64,000 nt of DNA from Streptomyces tibetensis (lineage in GTDB: Bacteria > Actinomycetota > Actinomycetes > Streptomycetales > Streptomycetaceae): positions 94,672 through 158,671 of the forward strand of contig NZ_SZVW01000023.1 of the NCBI RefSeq assembly GCF_007655005.1. The letters are read 5' to 3'. The translations under genes were made by a program, and so were the position numbers. Below the pieces are notes generated by a model. It was not told the DNA's origin. It saw nothing but the letters and a program-made list of their open reading frames with translations, and ran no database searches. Every line of letters begins with the position of its first letter. The stretch's first letter is position 1. Positions 43,653 through 51,090 of this stretch are shown piece by piece.

Positions 43653-44203
43653 CGCAGCAGCCCCTTCATCTCGATGGTGGGCAGTGCCTTGAGCGCCGCT
43701 TCCTCCGCCTCGCGGGCCGCCTCCTCGGCGTTCACGCCGAGCTTGGAGCTCTGGATCTTCTGGTGGAGCTTGAGGATCGCGTCCAAGAGCATCTCCGGCC
43801 GGGGCGGGCAGCCGGGGAGGTAGATGTCGACCGGCACGATGTGGTCGACGCCCTGGACGATGGCGTAGTTGTTGAACATGCCGCCGGACGAGGCGCAGAC
43901 CCCCATGGAGATCACCCACTTGGGGTTCGGCATCTGGTCGTAGACCTGCCGGAGCACCGGCGCCATCTTCTGGCTGACCCGGCCGGCGACGATCATCAGG
44001 TCCGCCTGGCGGGGCGAACCGCGGAAGACCTCCATGCCGAAGCGCGCCAGGTCGTAACGGCCGGCGCCGGTGGTCATCATCTCGATGGCACAGCAGGCGA
44101 GGCCGAAGGTGGCGGGGAAGACCGAGGCCTTGCGCACCCAGCCCGCGGCCTGCTCGACGGTGGTCAGCAGGAAGCCGCTCGGCAGCTTTTCTTCGAGTCC
44201 CAT
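43649..44203 (-). CDS. nuoB: NADH-quinone oxidoreductase subunit B
   Basis: Subunit holding cluster N2, the immediate electron donor to quinone, 184 aa. The tandem cysteines Cys37-Cys38 (FGLACCAIEMM) and the further ligands in MGVCASSGGMF and YLPGCPPRPE are all present. ATG 44203 lies 13 bp after nuoA. The last 40 residues are Ala/Glu-rich. Confidence 0.97.
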   Translation of the reverse strand: MGLEEKLPSGFLLTTVEQAAGWVRKASVFPATFGLACCAIEMMTTGAGRYDLARFGMEVFRGSPRQADLMIVAGRVSQKMAPVLRQVYDQMPNPKWVISMGVCASSGGMFNNYAIVQGVDHIVPVDIYLPGCPPRPEMLLDAILKLHQKIQSSKLGVNAEEAAREAEEAALKALPTIEMKGLLR

Positions 44204-44216
44204 GACGTGTGGCCCC

Positions 44217-44576
44217 TCAGTCCCATTCCAGGCCGCCGCGCCGCCATACGTACGCGTACGCGACGAAGACGGTGAGCACGAAGAGCAGCATCTCCACGAG
44301 CCCGAAGATCCCCAGGGCGTCGAAGGTGACGGCCCAGGGGTAGAGGAAGACGATCTCGATGTCGAAGACGATGAAGAGCATCGCCGTCAGGTAGTACTTG
44401 ATGGGGAAGCGCCCGCCACCGGCCGGCGTGGGGGTCGGCTCGATGCCGCACTCGTAGGCCTCGAGCTTGGCCCGGTTGTACCGCTTGGGCCCGATCAACG
44501 TGGCCATGACCACGGAGAAGATCGCAAAGCCTGCCCCGAGGGCTCCCAGTACGAGGATGGGCGCATACGCGTTCAC
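44217..44576 (-). CDS. nuoA: NADH-quinone oxidoreductase subunit A
   Basis: Three-helix membrane subunit at the junction of the two arms, 119 aa. Conserved features are YECGIEPTPTPAGGGRFPIKYYLTAMLFIVFDIEIVFLYPWAV, with the quinone-loop Cys and the FDIE motif. It is the first gene of the 14-gene operon, preceded by about 700 bp of non-coding DNA carrying redox-type operator candidates. Confidence 0.97.
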   Translation of the reverse strand: MNAYAPILVLGALGAGFAIFSVVMATLIGPKRYNRAKLEAYECGIEPTPTPAGGGRFPIKYYLTAMLFIVFDIEIVFLYPWAVTFDALGIFGLVEMLLFVLTVFVAYAYVWRRGGLEWD

Positions 44577-44684
44577 CGCTCCTCGCTCCTCTCAGTCGGC
44601 ACTGACTGCTGGCGGTTGGCGTCGGGCTCACGTCTGCCTCACCAGTCCCGCGAACCCCGCCCACCCCGGCGAAGATCGGGAACA

Positions 44685-44721
44685 TGTGAAGCAGGTCACA
44701 AGCCCAACCGCGTGCATCTTA
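44685..44721 (-). promoter_or_regulatory. Candidate nuo promoter -10 and Rex-type operator
   Basis: TGTGAAGCAGGTCACA at 44685-44700 differs at one half-site base from the TGTGAA-N4-TTCACA palindrome recognised by Rex, the NADH/NAD+ sensor of Streptomyces. It is about 110 bp upstream of nuoA. On the minus strand a TAAGAT -10-like element (44716-44721) would put the transcript start just before the operator, the right place for repression when NADH is low. Rex control of nuo has been proposed in S. coelicolor (from memory). The -35 is not clear. Confidence 0.6.
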
Positions 44722-44994
44722 TGCCCGACGCTCTGTGATCTGCGACACGGGGTATTACCCAACCTTTGTGATCTCCACCACCTGACGATCGATCATGAAG
44801 TCGGATGAGCGGTGATCTTCACACGCGAAGCGTCCGAGTGATCACGAGAGGTGACATTTTGGCTCGTCAGTGCAGGCCGGAGGGGTCGTCTCAATATCAA
44901 GAGGGTTCTCTTGCATGCAAATTCGCGATGGACTTGATCTCTTGATAGAGGCGCGTTCACACGTCAGGGGGCTCGCGCGGTGAGGTGTGGACGC

Positions 44995-45008
44995 GTGCAC
45001 GCGTTCAC
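44995..45008. promoter_or_regulatory. Second Rex-like site
   Basis: GTGCACGCGTTCAC differs by one base from GTGAACGCGTTCAC, the core of the Rex operator palindrome. It lies about 420 bp from nuoA and 265 bp from the NlpC/P60 start, so which gene it would serve is unclear. Confidence 0.4.
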
Positions 45009-45076
45009 GATCTTCGCGAGGTCGTGACTCGGCCGTGATCTACGCGCCGGGACGCGACCGGCAGGGCGGCCGTTCC

Positions 45077-45090
45077 GTGACCTCCGTCAC
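45077..45090. promoter_or_regulatory. Candidate Crp-type site upstream of the NlpC/P60 gene
   Basis: GTGACCTCCGTCAC is a perfect GTGAC-N4-GTCAC dyad and fits the GTG-N6-GNCAC pattern reported for Streptomyces Crp. It is about 185 bp upstream of the cell-wall hydrolase gene. Confidence 0.4.
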
Positions 45091-45273
45091 ATTGATGAGA
45101 GGTGCGTGAGAACGGGGCTTGGCCAATCAACCCAACCGATGGTAGGCGCGGGGCAATTCGGGCGTATTGATCAAACACCGTGATCACAGGCTGGTCACAG
45201 GGCGCCCGCAATGTCCGTTACGGCGTCAATAAAGGGTCTCGTTCGGGGGTTTTGGGGGCCCCATTGAGTAACT

Positions 45274-46140
45274 GTGGCGCAGCACACGTTTCTTGAAGAT
45301 ATGAAGGAGCCCCTGGTACCGGTTATTCCCATGTCCCACACCGCTCACATACGCAGCCACCGGAAACCCCGCCGCAGCGCGACCTCATCGATCGCCCTGC
45401 GCGCCGGCGTTGCCGGTGGCGTTCTCAGCATGGCAGCGGCGGGTGCGTCGGCCTCGGCGAACGCCGCCGAGCCGGTGACGCAGACCATCGAACTGCCCAC
45501 CCTGACGGCCGATATGTCCGCTCAGGTCGCCCAGTCCGCCGCCGCCACCCAGCAGGCCGCGGCGAACTACGAGCTGCGCGCCGAGCGTGACGCCGCCGCC
45601 GCCAAGGCCGCCACGGAGGCCAAGAAGGACCTCGCCGAGGCGAAGAAGAAGGCGGAGGCCAAGAAGAAGGCCGCCGAGGCCGCCCGCAAGGCCGCCGCCG
45701 AGCGCGCCAACCGCAGCACCGAGCGCGCCACCCTCTCGGCGTCCGCGTCCGCGTCCGCCTCCACGTCCGTGTCGGCGCCCGCCAGCGGCAGCGTCGCGAC
45801 GGTCATCGCGTTCCTCAAGGCCCAGGTGGGCGACGCCTACGTCATGGGCGCCACCGGTCCCAACGCCTGGGACTGCTCCTCCCTCGTGCAGGCCGCGTAC
45901 AAGCAGGTTGGTGTGGACCTGCCGCGCGTCTCGCAGGACCAGTCGATGTCCGGCACGGACGTCCCGCTCTCCAGCATCCAGGTCGGCGACATCCTGTACT
46001 GGGGCGGCAAGGGCTCCGCGTACCACGTGGGTGTCTACATCGGGAACGGCCAGTACCTGGACGCGGCCAACCCGTCCAAGGGCGTCGTCATCCAGGACCT
46101 GTCGGGCTACCCGGCGTCGGGCGCGGTCCGCGTCCTCTGA
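45274..46140 (+). CDS. Secreted NlpC/P60 family cell-wall peptidase
   Basis: Peptidoglycan endopeptidase-type protein, 288 aa. A signal region (basic SHRKPRRSAT, then a hydrophobic stretch ending ASANA) is followed by an Ala/Lys/Glu-rich coiled-coil segment at about residues 90-150, a Ser-rich linker, and a C-terminal NlpC/P60 domain from about 172. The catalytic Cys201 is in WDCSSLV (usually DCSG) and His251 in YHVGVYIG. The GTG at 45274 gives the longest product; ATG codons at 45301 and 45331 are alternatives and none has a strong ribosome site. It is divergent from nuoA. A hairpin terminator follows. Confidence 0.9.
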   Translation: MAQHTFLEDMKEPLVPVIPMSHTAHIRSHRKPRRSATSSIALRAGVAGGVLSMAAAGASASANAAEPVTQTIELPTLTADMSAQVAQSAAATQQAAANYELRAERDAAAAKAATEAKKDLAEAKKKAEAKKKAAEAARKAAAERANRSTERATLSASASASASTSVSAPASGSVATVIAFLKAQVGDAYVMGATGPNAWDCSSLVQAAYKQVGVDLPRVSQDQSMSGTDVPLSSIQVGDILYWGGKGSAYHVGVYIGNGQYLDAANPSKGVVIQDLSGYPASGAVRVL

Positions 46141-46178
46141 CGTCGCACGCCGCCCGGAACCTCCGCACATACGGGCTC

Positions 46179-46211
46179 GAGGGCCGTTGCCACTCCAAGG
46201 CGACGGCCCTC
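46179..46211 (+). terminator. Terminator after the NlpC/P60 gene
   Basis: Perfect 9-bp stem GAGGGCCGT/ACGGCCCTC with a 15-base loop that can extend pairing (TGCC/GGCG), starting 39 bp after the stop. Confidence 0.75.
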
Positions 46212-46593
46212 CCGGCCTGTCCGGGGCGCTCGGGCTCCGGCATGCCCCTCCCCCGCCCCCGAGGCGCTCCAGGGGCCCTCAGGGCCCTTCTGAAGGCCCC
46301 TCGGCGCCACGGTCCGCCCATGCGCTTCCGTCCCCCCGGCATCACGCGTCCGAATTGTCCCAGCCTGGCAGGGTGTTGACGACGAGCCGTACGACTGCGT
46401 CGGCACCTCACTCCTCTGACGGGCCGAAAGTCCCGTACGCCCCGAATTGAACCGGCCCGAAGCCGCGTGTGGCCGGACTGCTCCTGGGACCGGCCCGGGT
46501 GTTCTGCTGTCATGAGTCCCGCAGGGCGGGGCGGTTCCCGATGCCGGAGTCCGCTCTCCCGCCACCACGGCACTCAACAGAGGGAGACAACAG
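46212..46593. other. Intergenic region upstream of peptide deformylase
   Basis: It contains a second GC-rich inverted repeat (AGGGGCC/GGCCCCT, about 46270-46301) and a conserved-type palindrome at 46429-46446 (listed separately). No gene is supported. Confidence 0.45.
46429..46446. promoter_or_regulatory. Candidate OsdR/DevR-type operator
   Basis: ACGGGCCGAAAGTCCCGT is an imperfect palindrome resembling the GGGRCYWWMGGYCC-like boxes bound by DevR/DosR and its Streptomyces counterpart OsdR upstream of hypoxia/dormancy genes. It lies about 150 bp before the deformylase start. Confidence 0.4.
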
Positions 46594-47220
46594 ATGCCGA
46601 GCGTCTTCGTGCAGGGACGGCCCGTCGACTCGTACCCGCGGCTCGCGCCCGGGGCCCGGCAGGGGAAGGTCCGGCGCATCACCGAGGCCGGCGAGGAGGT
46701 CCTGCACAAGCCGTGCCGGGACGTCACCGAGTTCGGTCCGGACCTCGCCGCGCTCGTCGACGACATGTTCCTGACCATGTATGTCGCGGACGGAGCCGGG
46801 CTCGCGGCGAACCAGGTCGGGGTCGATCTGCGGGTGTTCGTGTACGACTGTCCGGACGACGACGGGGTGCGGCACGTCGGGCACCTCGTCAATCCGGTCC
46901 TGGAGCCGCTCGGCGCCTCGCGCAGGAGGCTCCTCGACGAAGCGGAGGGCTGCCTCTCGGTGCCGGGCGCCACCATGGAGGTGCCGCGGCCGGACCGGGC
47001 CGTGGTGCGCGGGTTCGACCGGGACGGCGAACCGCTCGTGATCGAGGGCACCGGCTACTTCGCCCGCTGCCTCGCGCACGAGGCCGACCACTGCGACGGG
47101 CGGCTCTACCTGGACCGGCTCTCCGCACGGGAACGGAAGGCCGCGCTGCGGCAGACGGCGGACCGGCGGGACGAGGTACTCGCACGCCGGGCCGCCAACA
47201 TCGCGGCGCTGAACGCCTGA
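46594..47220 (+). CDS. def: Peptide deformylase
   Basis: Removes the N-terminal formyl group from nascent proteins; metal enzyme, 208 aa. All three motifs are intact: GAGLAANQ (residues 67-74), EGCLSVPG with the metal ligand Cys120, and HEADH with ligands His162 and His166 and catalytic Glu163. The ATG follows AGAGGGAGA at ideal spacing. It is a stand-alone copy, not next to fmt or the primosome genes, and is probably one of several paralogues, as is usual in Streptomyces. A possible OsdR/DevR-like box upstream hints at stress control. Confidence 0.96.
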   Translation: MPSVFVQGRPVDSYPRLAPGARQGKVRRITEAGEEVLHKPCRDVTEFGPDLAALVDDMFLTMYVADGAGLAANQVGVDLRVFVYDCPDDDGVRHVGHLVNPVLEPLGASRRRLLDEAEGCLSVPGATMEVPRPDRAVVRGFDRDGEPLVIEGTGYFARCLAHEADHCDGRLYLDRLSARERKAALRQTADRRDEVLARRAANIAALNA

Positions 47221-47273
47221 CGGCAGGCCGGCCACCCACACCCGCGGGCCGGGCTCGCCCGCCGTGCGTCCGT

Positions 47274-48566
47274 TCAGGCCTTCGGGGCCACCCTGCTCAG
47301 CCCGTTGATGATGCGGTCCATCGCGTCGCCGCCCGTGGGGTCGGTGAGGTTCGCGAGGAGCTTCAGCGTGAACTTCATCAGCATCGGGTGCGTCAGACCG
47401 CGCTGGGCCGCGATCTGCATGACCTTCGGGTTGCCGATGAGCTTCACGAAGGCGCGGCCGAGCGTGTAGTAGCCGCCGTAGGTGTCCTTCAGGACGCGCG
47501 GGTAGCGCTGGAGGGCCAGTTCGCGGCTCGCGGGCGTCGGCCGGGCGTGGGCCTGGACGATGACGTCGGCGGCGATCTGGCCGGACTCCATGGCGTAGGC
47601 GATGCCCTCGCCGTTGAAGGGGTTGACCAGGCCGCCGGCGTCACCGACGAGCAGCAGGCCCTTGGTGTAGTGCGGTTGGCGGTTGAAGGCCATCGGCAGG
47701 GCGGCGCCCCGGATCGGGCCGGTCATGTTGTCCGGCGTGTAGCCCCAGTCCTCCGGCATCGACGCGCACCAGGCCTTCAGGACCTCGCGCCAGTCCAGCT
47801 CCTTGAAGGAGTCGGAGGTGTTGAGTACGCCCAGGCCGACGTTCGAGGTGCCGTCGCCCATGCCGAAGATCCAGCCGTAGCCGGGCAGGAGGCGGTCCTC
47901 GGCGCCGCGGCGGTCCCACAGCTCCAGCCAGGACTCCAGGTAGTCGTCCTCGTGGCGCGGGCTGGTGAAGTACGTACGCACCGCCACGCCCATCGGCCGG
48001 TCCTCGCGGCGGTGCAGCCCCATCGCGAGGGACAGGCGGGTGGAGTTGCCGTCGGCGGCGACGACGAGCGGCGCGTGGAAGGTGACCTCGCGCTTCTCCT
48101 CACCGAGCTTGGCGTGCACCCCCGTGATGCGGCCCGTGCGGTCGTCGACGATCGGCGCGCCCACGTTGCACCGCTCGAAGAGCCGGGCTCCGGCCTTCTG
48201 GGCCTGCCGGGCGAGCTGCTCGTCGAAGTCGTCGCGCTTGCGGACGAGGCCGTAGTCCGGGAAGGAGGCGAGATCCGGCCAGTCGAGCTGGAGCCGGACC
48301 CCGCCGCCGATGATGCGCAGGCCCTTGTTGCGCAGCCAGCCGGCTTCCTCGGAGATGTCGATGCCCATGGCCACCAGCTGCTTGACGGCACGCGGGGTGA
48401 GGCCGTCGCCGCAGACCTTCTCGCGCGGGAAGGCGGTCTTCTCCAGCAGGAGGACGTCGAGCCCCGCCTTTGCCAGGTGGTAGGCGGTGGTGGAGCCCGC
48501 CGGCCCCGCGCCTACGACGATCACATCGGCGGTGTTCTCCGATAGGGGCTCGGTCTCGACACTCAC
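47274..48566 (-). CDS. Geranylgeranyl-reductase-family FAD flavoprotein (MenJ-like)
   Basis: FAD-dependent reductase of isoprenoid double bonds, 430 aa. The N-terminal FAD motif VIVVGAGPAGSTTAYHLAKAG occupies about residues 15-35, KVCGDGLTPRAVKQL is the family signature, and GLLLVGDAGGLVNPFNGEGIAYAMESG the second FAD block. In mycobacteria the related MenJ saturates one isoprene unit of menaquinone; proximity to menG, mqnC, nuo and a polyprenyl synthase makes the same job likely here (inference). The GTG at 48566 follows GGGGAG seven bases upstream. Divergent from the GNAT gene with 98 bp between starts. Confidence 0.92.
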   Translation of the reverse strand: MSVETEPLSENTADVIVVGAGPAGSTTAYHLAKAGLDVLLLEKTAFPREKVCGDGLTPRAVKQLVAMGIDISEEAGWLRNKGLRIIGGGVRLQLDWPDLASFPDYGLVRKRDDFDEQLARQAQKAGARLFERCNVGAPIVDDRTGRITGVHAKLGEEKREVTFHAPLVVAADGNSTRLSLAMGLHRREDRPMGVAVRTYFTSPRHEDDYLESWLELWDRRGAEDRLLPGYGWIFGMGDGTSNVGLGVLNTSDSFKELDWREVLKAWCASMPEDWGYTPDNMTGPIRGAALPMAFNRQPHYTKGLLLVGDAGGLVNPFNGEGIAYAMESGQIAADVIVQAHARPTPASRELALQRYPRVLKDTYGGYYTLGRAFVKLIGNPKVMQIAAQRGLTHPMLMKFTLKLLANLTDPTGGDAMDRIINGLSRVAPKA

Positions 48567-48664
48567 GGCGGGATCTCCCCAAGGTTCGGAATTGATGTGC
48601 CGACCGGCACGGGACATGGGCAGTCTATGCAGCGGCATTCATCACCCGGCTGAAGGGCTGCCCC

Positions 48665-49189
48665 GTGAACCGAGTTCTCCCCGCCGTGCGGCTGCGAGTC
48701 CCCACCCACGAGGACGCGTTCGTCTGGCACCGGATCTTCGACGACCCGGACGTCATGGAGTTCCAGGGCGGCAGGGCCTCGGAACTCTCGGTCTACGAGG
48801 AGCTCACCGCCCGCCAGCGCCGGCACGACGCCGAGCTCGGTTTCTGCCTGTGGACCGTGCTCGACGAGTCGGGGAGGGTCATCGGCTTCACCGGCGCCCA
48901 GCCGTGGGAACGGGAGTGGGGCCCGGCCGGCGAGATCGAGATCGGCTGGCGGCTGGGCCGGGAGCACTGGGGCCGGGGCTATGTGACGGCGGCAGCGCGG
49001 CAGACGGTGGACCGGGTGCGGGCGGCCGGCGTGCCGAGCGTGGTCGCGATGATCGACGCCCGCAACAGCCGGTCCATCGCCGTGACGCAGCGACTCGGGA
49101 TGCGCCTCGCCGAGACGTTCACGGCTGCGGCCTCGCGGCGGACGGGGCACTGCTACCGGCTCGACCTCCCGGCCGCTGACGGAGCGTAG
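48665..49189 (+). CDS. GNAT acetyltransferase (RimJ/RimL type)
   Basis: Acetyl-CoA-dependent N-acetyltransferase, 174 aa. The opening RLRVPTHEDAFVWHRIFDDP, the central IEIGWRLGREHWGRGYVTAAAR (acetyl-CoA binding loop and helix) and ARNSRSIAVTQRLGMRLAETF are typical of the ribosomal-protein acetyltransferase group that also includes many antibiotic or small-molecule acetylators. The substrate is unknown. The GTG at 48665 follows GGGCTGCCCC. It is oriented away from the reductase gene. Confidence 0.92.
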   Translation: MNRVLPAVRLRVPTHEDAFVWHRIFDDPDVMEFQGGRASELSVYEELTARQRRHDAELGFCLWTVLDESGRVIGFTGAQPWEREWGPAGEIEIGWRLGREHWGRGYVTAAARQTVDRVRAAGVPSVVAMIDARNSRSIAVTQRLGMRLAETFTAAASRRTGHCYRLDLPAADGA

Positions 49190-49277
49190 TCGACTGTCAG
49201 GGCAAGGCATGGCACCTGTCGCTTCCGGTCGGTATGGGGCGGGAGTTACCCTTCCTGTACCGCTGGGGGTGACATCT

Positions 49278-49616
49278 GTGCACATGTCCCGCAAGACACC
49301 TGATGTGCGCGTACCGCGTCTGGTCGGCCTGATGGCCGTGGACGCGCGGGAGACGGCCCGGGCGCAGGGTCTCCTCCTCACCACGCCGGACCGGCCCGAG
49401 CTCCCGCTCGCCGTCGTCGACTACGTCGTACGCCAGTACCCGCAGCCCGGTGCCGAGGTGCCGCGGGACTCGATGGTCTACGTGTGGTTCGACTTCGGGC
49501 CCGGTGAGGGCGGTGGAGGTGTGCACGAACCGCGGATCCCGCGCCCGCCCCGGGGCGGTCTCCAGCGCGAGCTGGACGAGCCGGGCGACCCCTACATGGT
49601 CCTCAGCTCGCCCTAG
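49278..49616 (+). CDS. Small single-PASTA-domain protein
   Basis: Protein of 112 aa with one PASTA-like fold: VRVPRLVGLMAVDARETARAQGLLL, then VDYVVRQYPQPGAEVPRDSMVYVWF. PASTA domains bind peptidoglycan fragments or beta-lactams when attached to PknB kinases or PBPs; here the domain stands alone with no transmembrane segment or signal peptide, and a Gly/Pro/Arg-rich tail. The GTG at 49278 follows GGGGGT at good spacing; in-frame GTG 49269, ATG 49284 and a longer ATG 49209 are alternatives. The function is not known. Confidence 0.82.
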   Translation: MHMSRKTPDVRVPRLVGLMAVDARETARAQGLLLTTPDRPELPLAVVDYVVRQYPQPGAEVPRDSMVYVWFDFGPGEGGGGVHEPRIPRPPRGGLQRELDEPGDPYMVLSSP

Positions 49617-49746
49617 CCGGACCAGCGGGCGACCTCGACAGGGTTGGTCCTCAGCCCGCCCTGGCCGGACGAGCGGGCGGCCTCGAGAGGGTCCTCAGCC
49701 CGCCCCAGCAGCCGGACGCCCCCACGGGCCCCGGGCACATCCCGGT

Positions 49747-50506
49747 TCAGCCCGCCTTGAAGCCCCGGTGCAGGGCGACGATGCCGCCGCTCAGGTTGCG
49801 CCAGGCCACCCGCGACCAGCCGGCCCTGCCCAGCCGCTCGGCCAGCGCGGGCTGGTCGGGCCAGGCGCGGATGGACTCGGCGAGGTAGACGTAGGCGTCG
49901 GGGCTGGAGGACACGGCCCGGGCGACCGGCGGCAGGGCGCGCATCAGGTACTCGGTGTAGACCGTGCGGAACGGCGCCCAGGTCGGGTGCGAGAACTCGC
50001 AGATCACGATCCGCCCGCCGGGCCGGGTCACCCAACGGCGCCCAGGTCGGGTGCGAGAACTCGCAGATCACGATCCGCCCGCCGGGCCGGGTCACCCGGA
50101 GCATCTCGCGCAGGCCGGCGTCCGTGTCCTGCACGTTGCGCAGCCCGAAGGAGATGGTGACGGCGTCGAAGGTGTCGTCCTTGAACGGGAGCCTCGTCGC
50201 GTCGCCGGCGGTGTACGGCAGCCAGGGCTGCCGCTGCTTGCCGACCTGGAGCATCCCCTGGGAGAAGTCGCACGGGACGACGTAGGCGCCGGTGCGGGCG
50301 AAGGGCAGCGAGGAGGTGCCGGTGCCCGCCGCGAGGTCGAGGATCTTCTGCGCGGGGCGCGCGTCGACCGCCTTGGCGACCTCCTTGCGCCATCGCCGGT
50401 CCTGGCCGAGGGACAGCACGTCGTTGGTCAGGTCGTACCGTTCCGCCACGTCGTCGAACATCGAGGCGACTTCGTGCGGCTGCTTGTCCAGGGATGCGCG
50501 GGTCAC
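49747..50506 (-). pseudogene. menG: Demethylmenaquinone methyltransferase, frame broken by 64-bp tandem duplication
   Basis: SAM-dependent MenG/UbiE that makes the final methylation of menaquinone. The 5' part (GTG 50506) is intact: VASMFDDVAERYDLTNDVLSLG, ILDLAAGTGTSSLPFA (SAM motif I), FDAVTISFGLRNVQD and RVTRPGGRIVICEFSHPTW. An exact 64-bp tandem copy (49970-50033, 50034-50097) then shifts the frame. The proper C-terminus (APFRTVYTEYLMRALPPVARAV to ALHRGFKAG, stop at 49747) is in the new frame. Without one copy the protein is 231 aa, the normal length. Menaquinone is expected to be the only respiratory quinone, so true loss is improbable; an assembly error is the simplest reading. Confidence 0.9.
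49970..50097. repeat. Exact 64-bp tandem duplication inside menG
   Basis: Bases 49970-50033 recur without mismatch as 50034-50097. The unit is one base more than a multiple of three. The copy boundary falls in the RVTRPGGR coding segment. Confidence 0.97.
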
Positions 50507-51090
50507 GGGCCCATTCTTGCAGCACGCCCGCCGGGCGACAGCAGGGCCAGGACGACACGCGGCCGTCGCAGCGCGGCGGCCCTGCCGGATGGCCCGCTCC
50601 ATCCGGGAGGGAGCGCGGCGCCGGCCGCGGAAGGGGGTGGTCGTGGTCATGGTGCGCGCCCCTCAGTGGGCGCCGGCGGAGGCGGACGGGGAGGGCGACG
50701 AAGACGACGGCGTGCCGCTCACGGCTCCCTGGGCAGGAGCCGACGGGACACCGCTGGGGCGGGCCCCCGGCCCACCGGGGCCGCCGGGGCCGCCGGGGCG
50801 CCCCTGTGGTCCGCCGCCGGACCGCGTTTGCGGTGGTGACCGCGAGAGGCGCGCTTTTTCGAAGGCAGGCCCGGAATGCATGTACCGGACAGTAGAGTGC
50901 CTTTATGTGCCCTAAACTCGGGTTTTCATGTGAGAGGCCCATGAGAAACGACCCAGGCGGTCCTTTCTCTGAGAGTTTCGGGAACGCCTGCGGAACGCGC
51001 CATGAGCGCCGACCATCATGAGACGTTTGCGGCCGGGAAACGTATGGGTTCTCGACCCCTGGCATCTCACGAGATCGGGAGCGCACTGTC
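50507..51090. other. Intergenic region between menG and the GH18-like gene
   Basis: About 580 bp. The first 390 bp are GC-rich with Gly/Pro/Ser-type low-complexity frames in several directions but no ribosome site, so no gene is called. From about 50880 the sequence becomes less GC-rich (GTGCCTTTATGTGCCCTAAA region) and probably carries promoters for menG and the downstream lipoprotein. Confidence 0.45.

Larger units (their letters stand above)
44722..45273. other. Long regulatory intergenic region upstream of nuoA and the NlpC/P60 gene
   Basis: Divergent non-coding region. Besides separately listed sites it contains a perfect 5-1-5 dyad GGGTA-T-TACCC at 44750-44760 and several GATCAC/GTGATC words. 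AT-richer tracts occur near 44900-44945 and 45120-45260. No coding frame with plausible codon use was found. Confidence 0.5.

Noticed and set aside
45091..45273. A second ydaO riboswitch upstream of the NlpC/P60 gene
   Set aside because: The invariant GGGGGACCCA and GGGGTGAA blocks are absent.
46088..47051. Minus-strand frames opposite the deformylase gene
   Set aside because: Deformylase motifs on the plus strand are complete; the opposite frames show only antisense composition.
50663..50881. 72-residue minus-strand frame with Gly-Pro-Gly repeats upstream of menG
   Set aside because: No ribosome site, pure low complexity, and no neighbour linkage.
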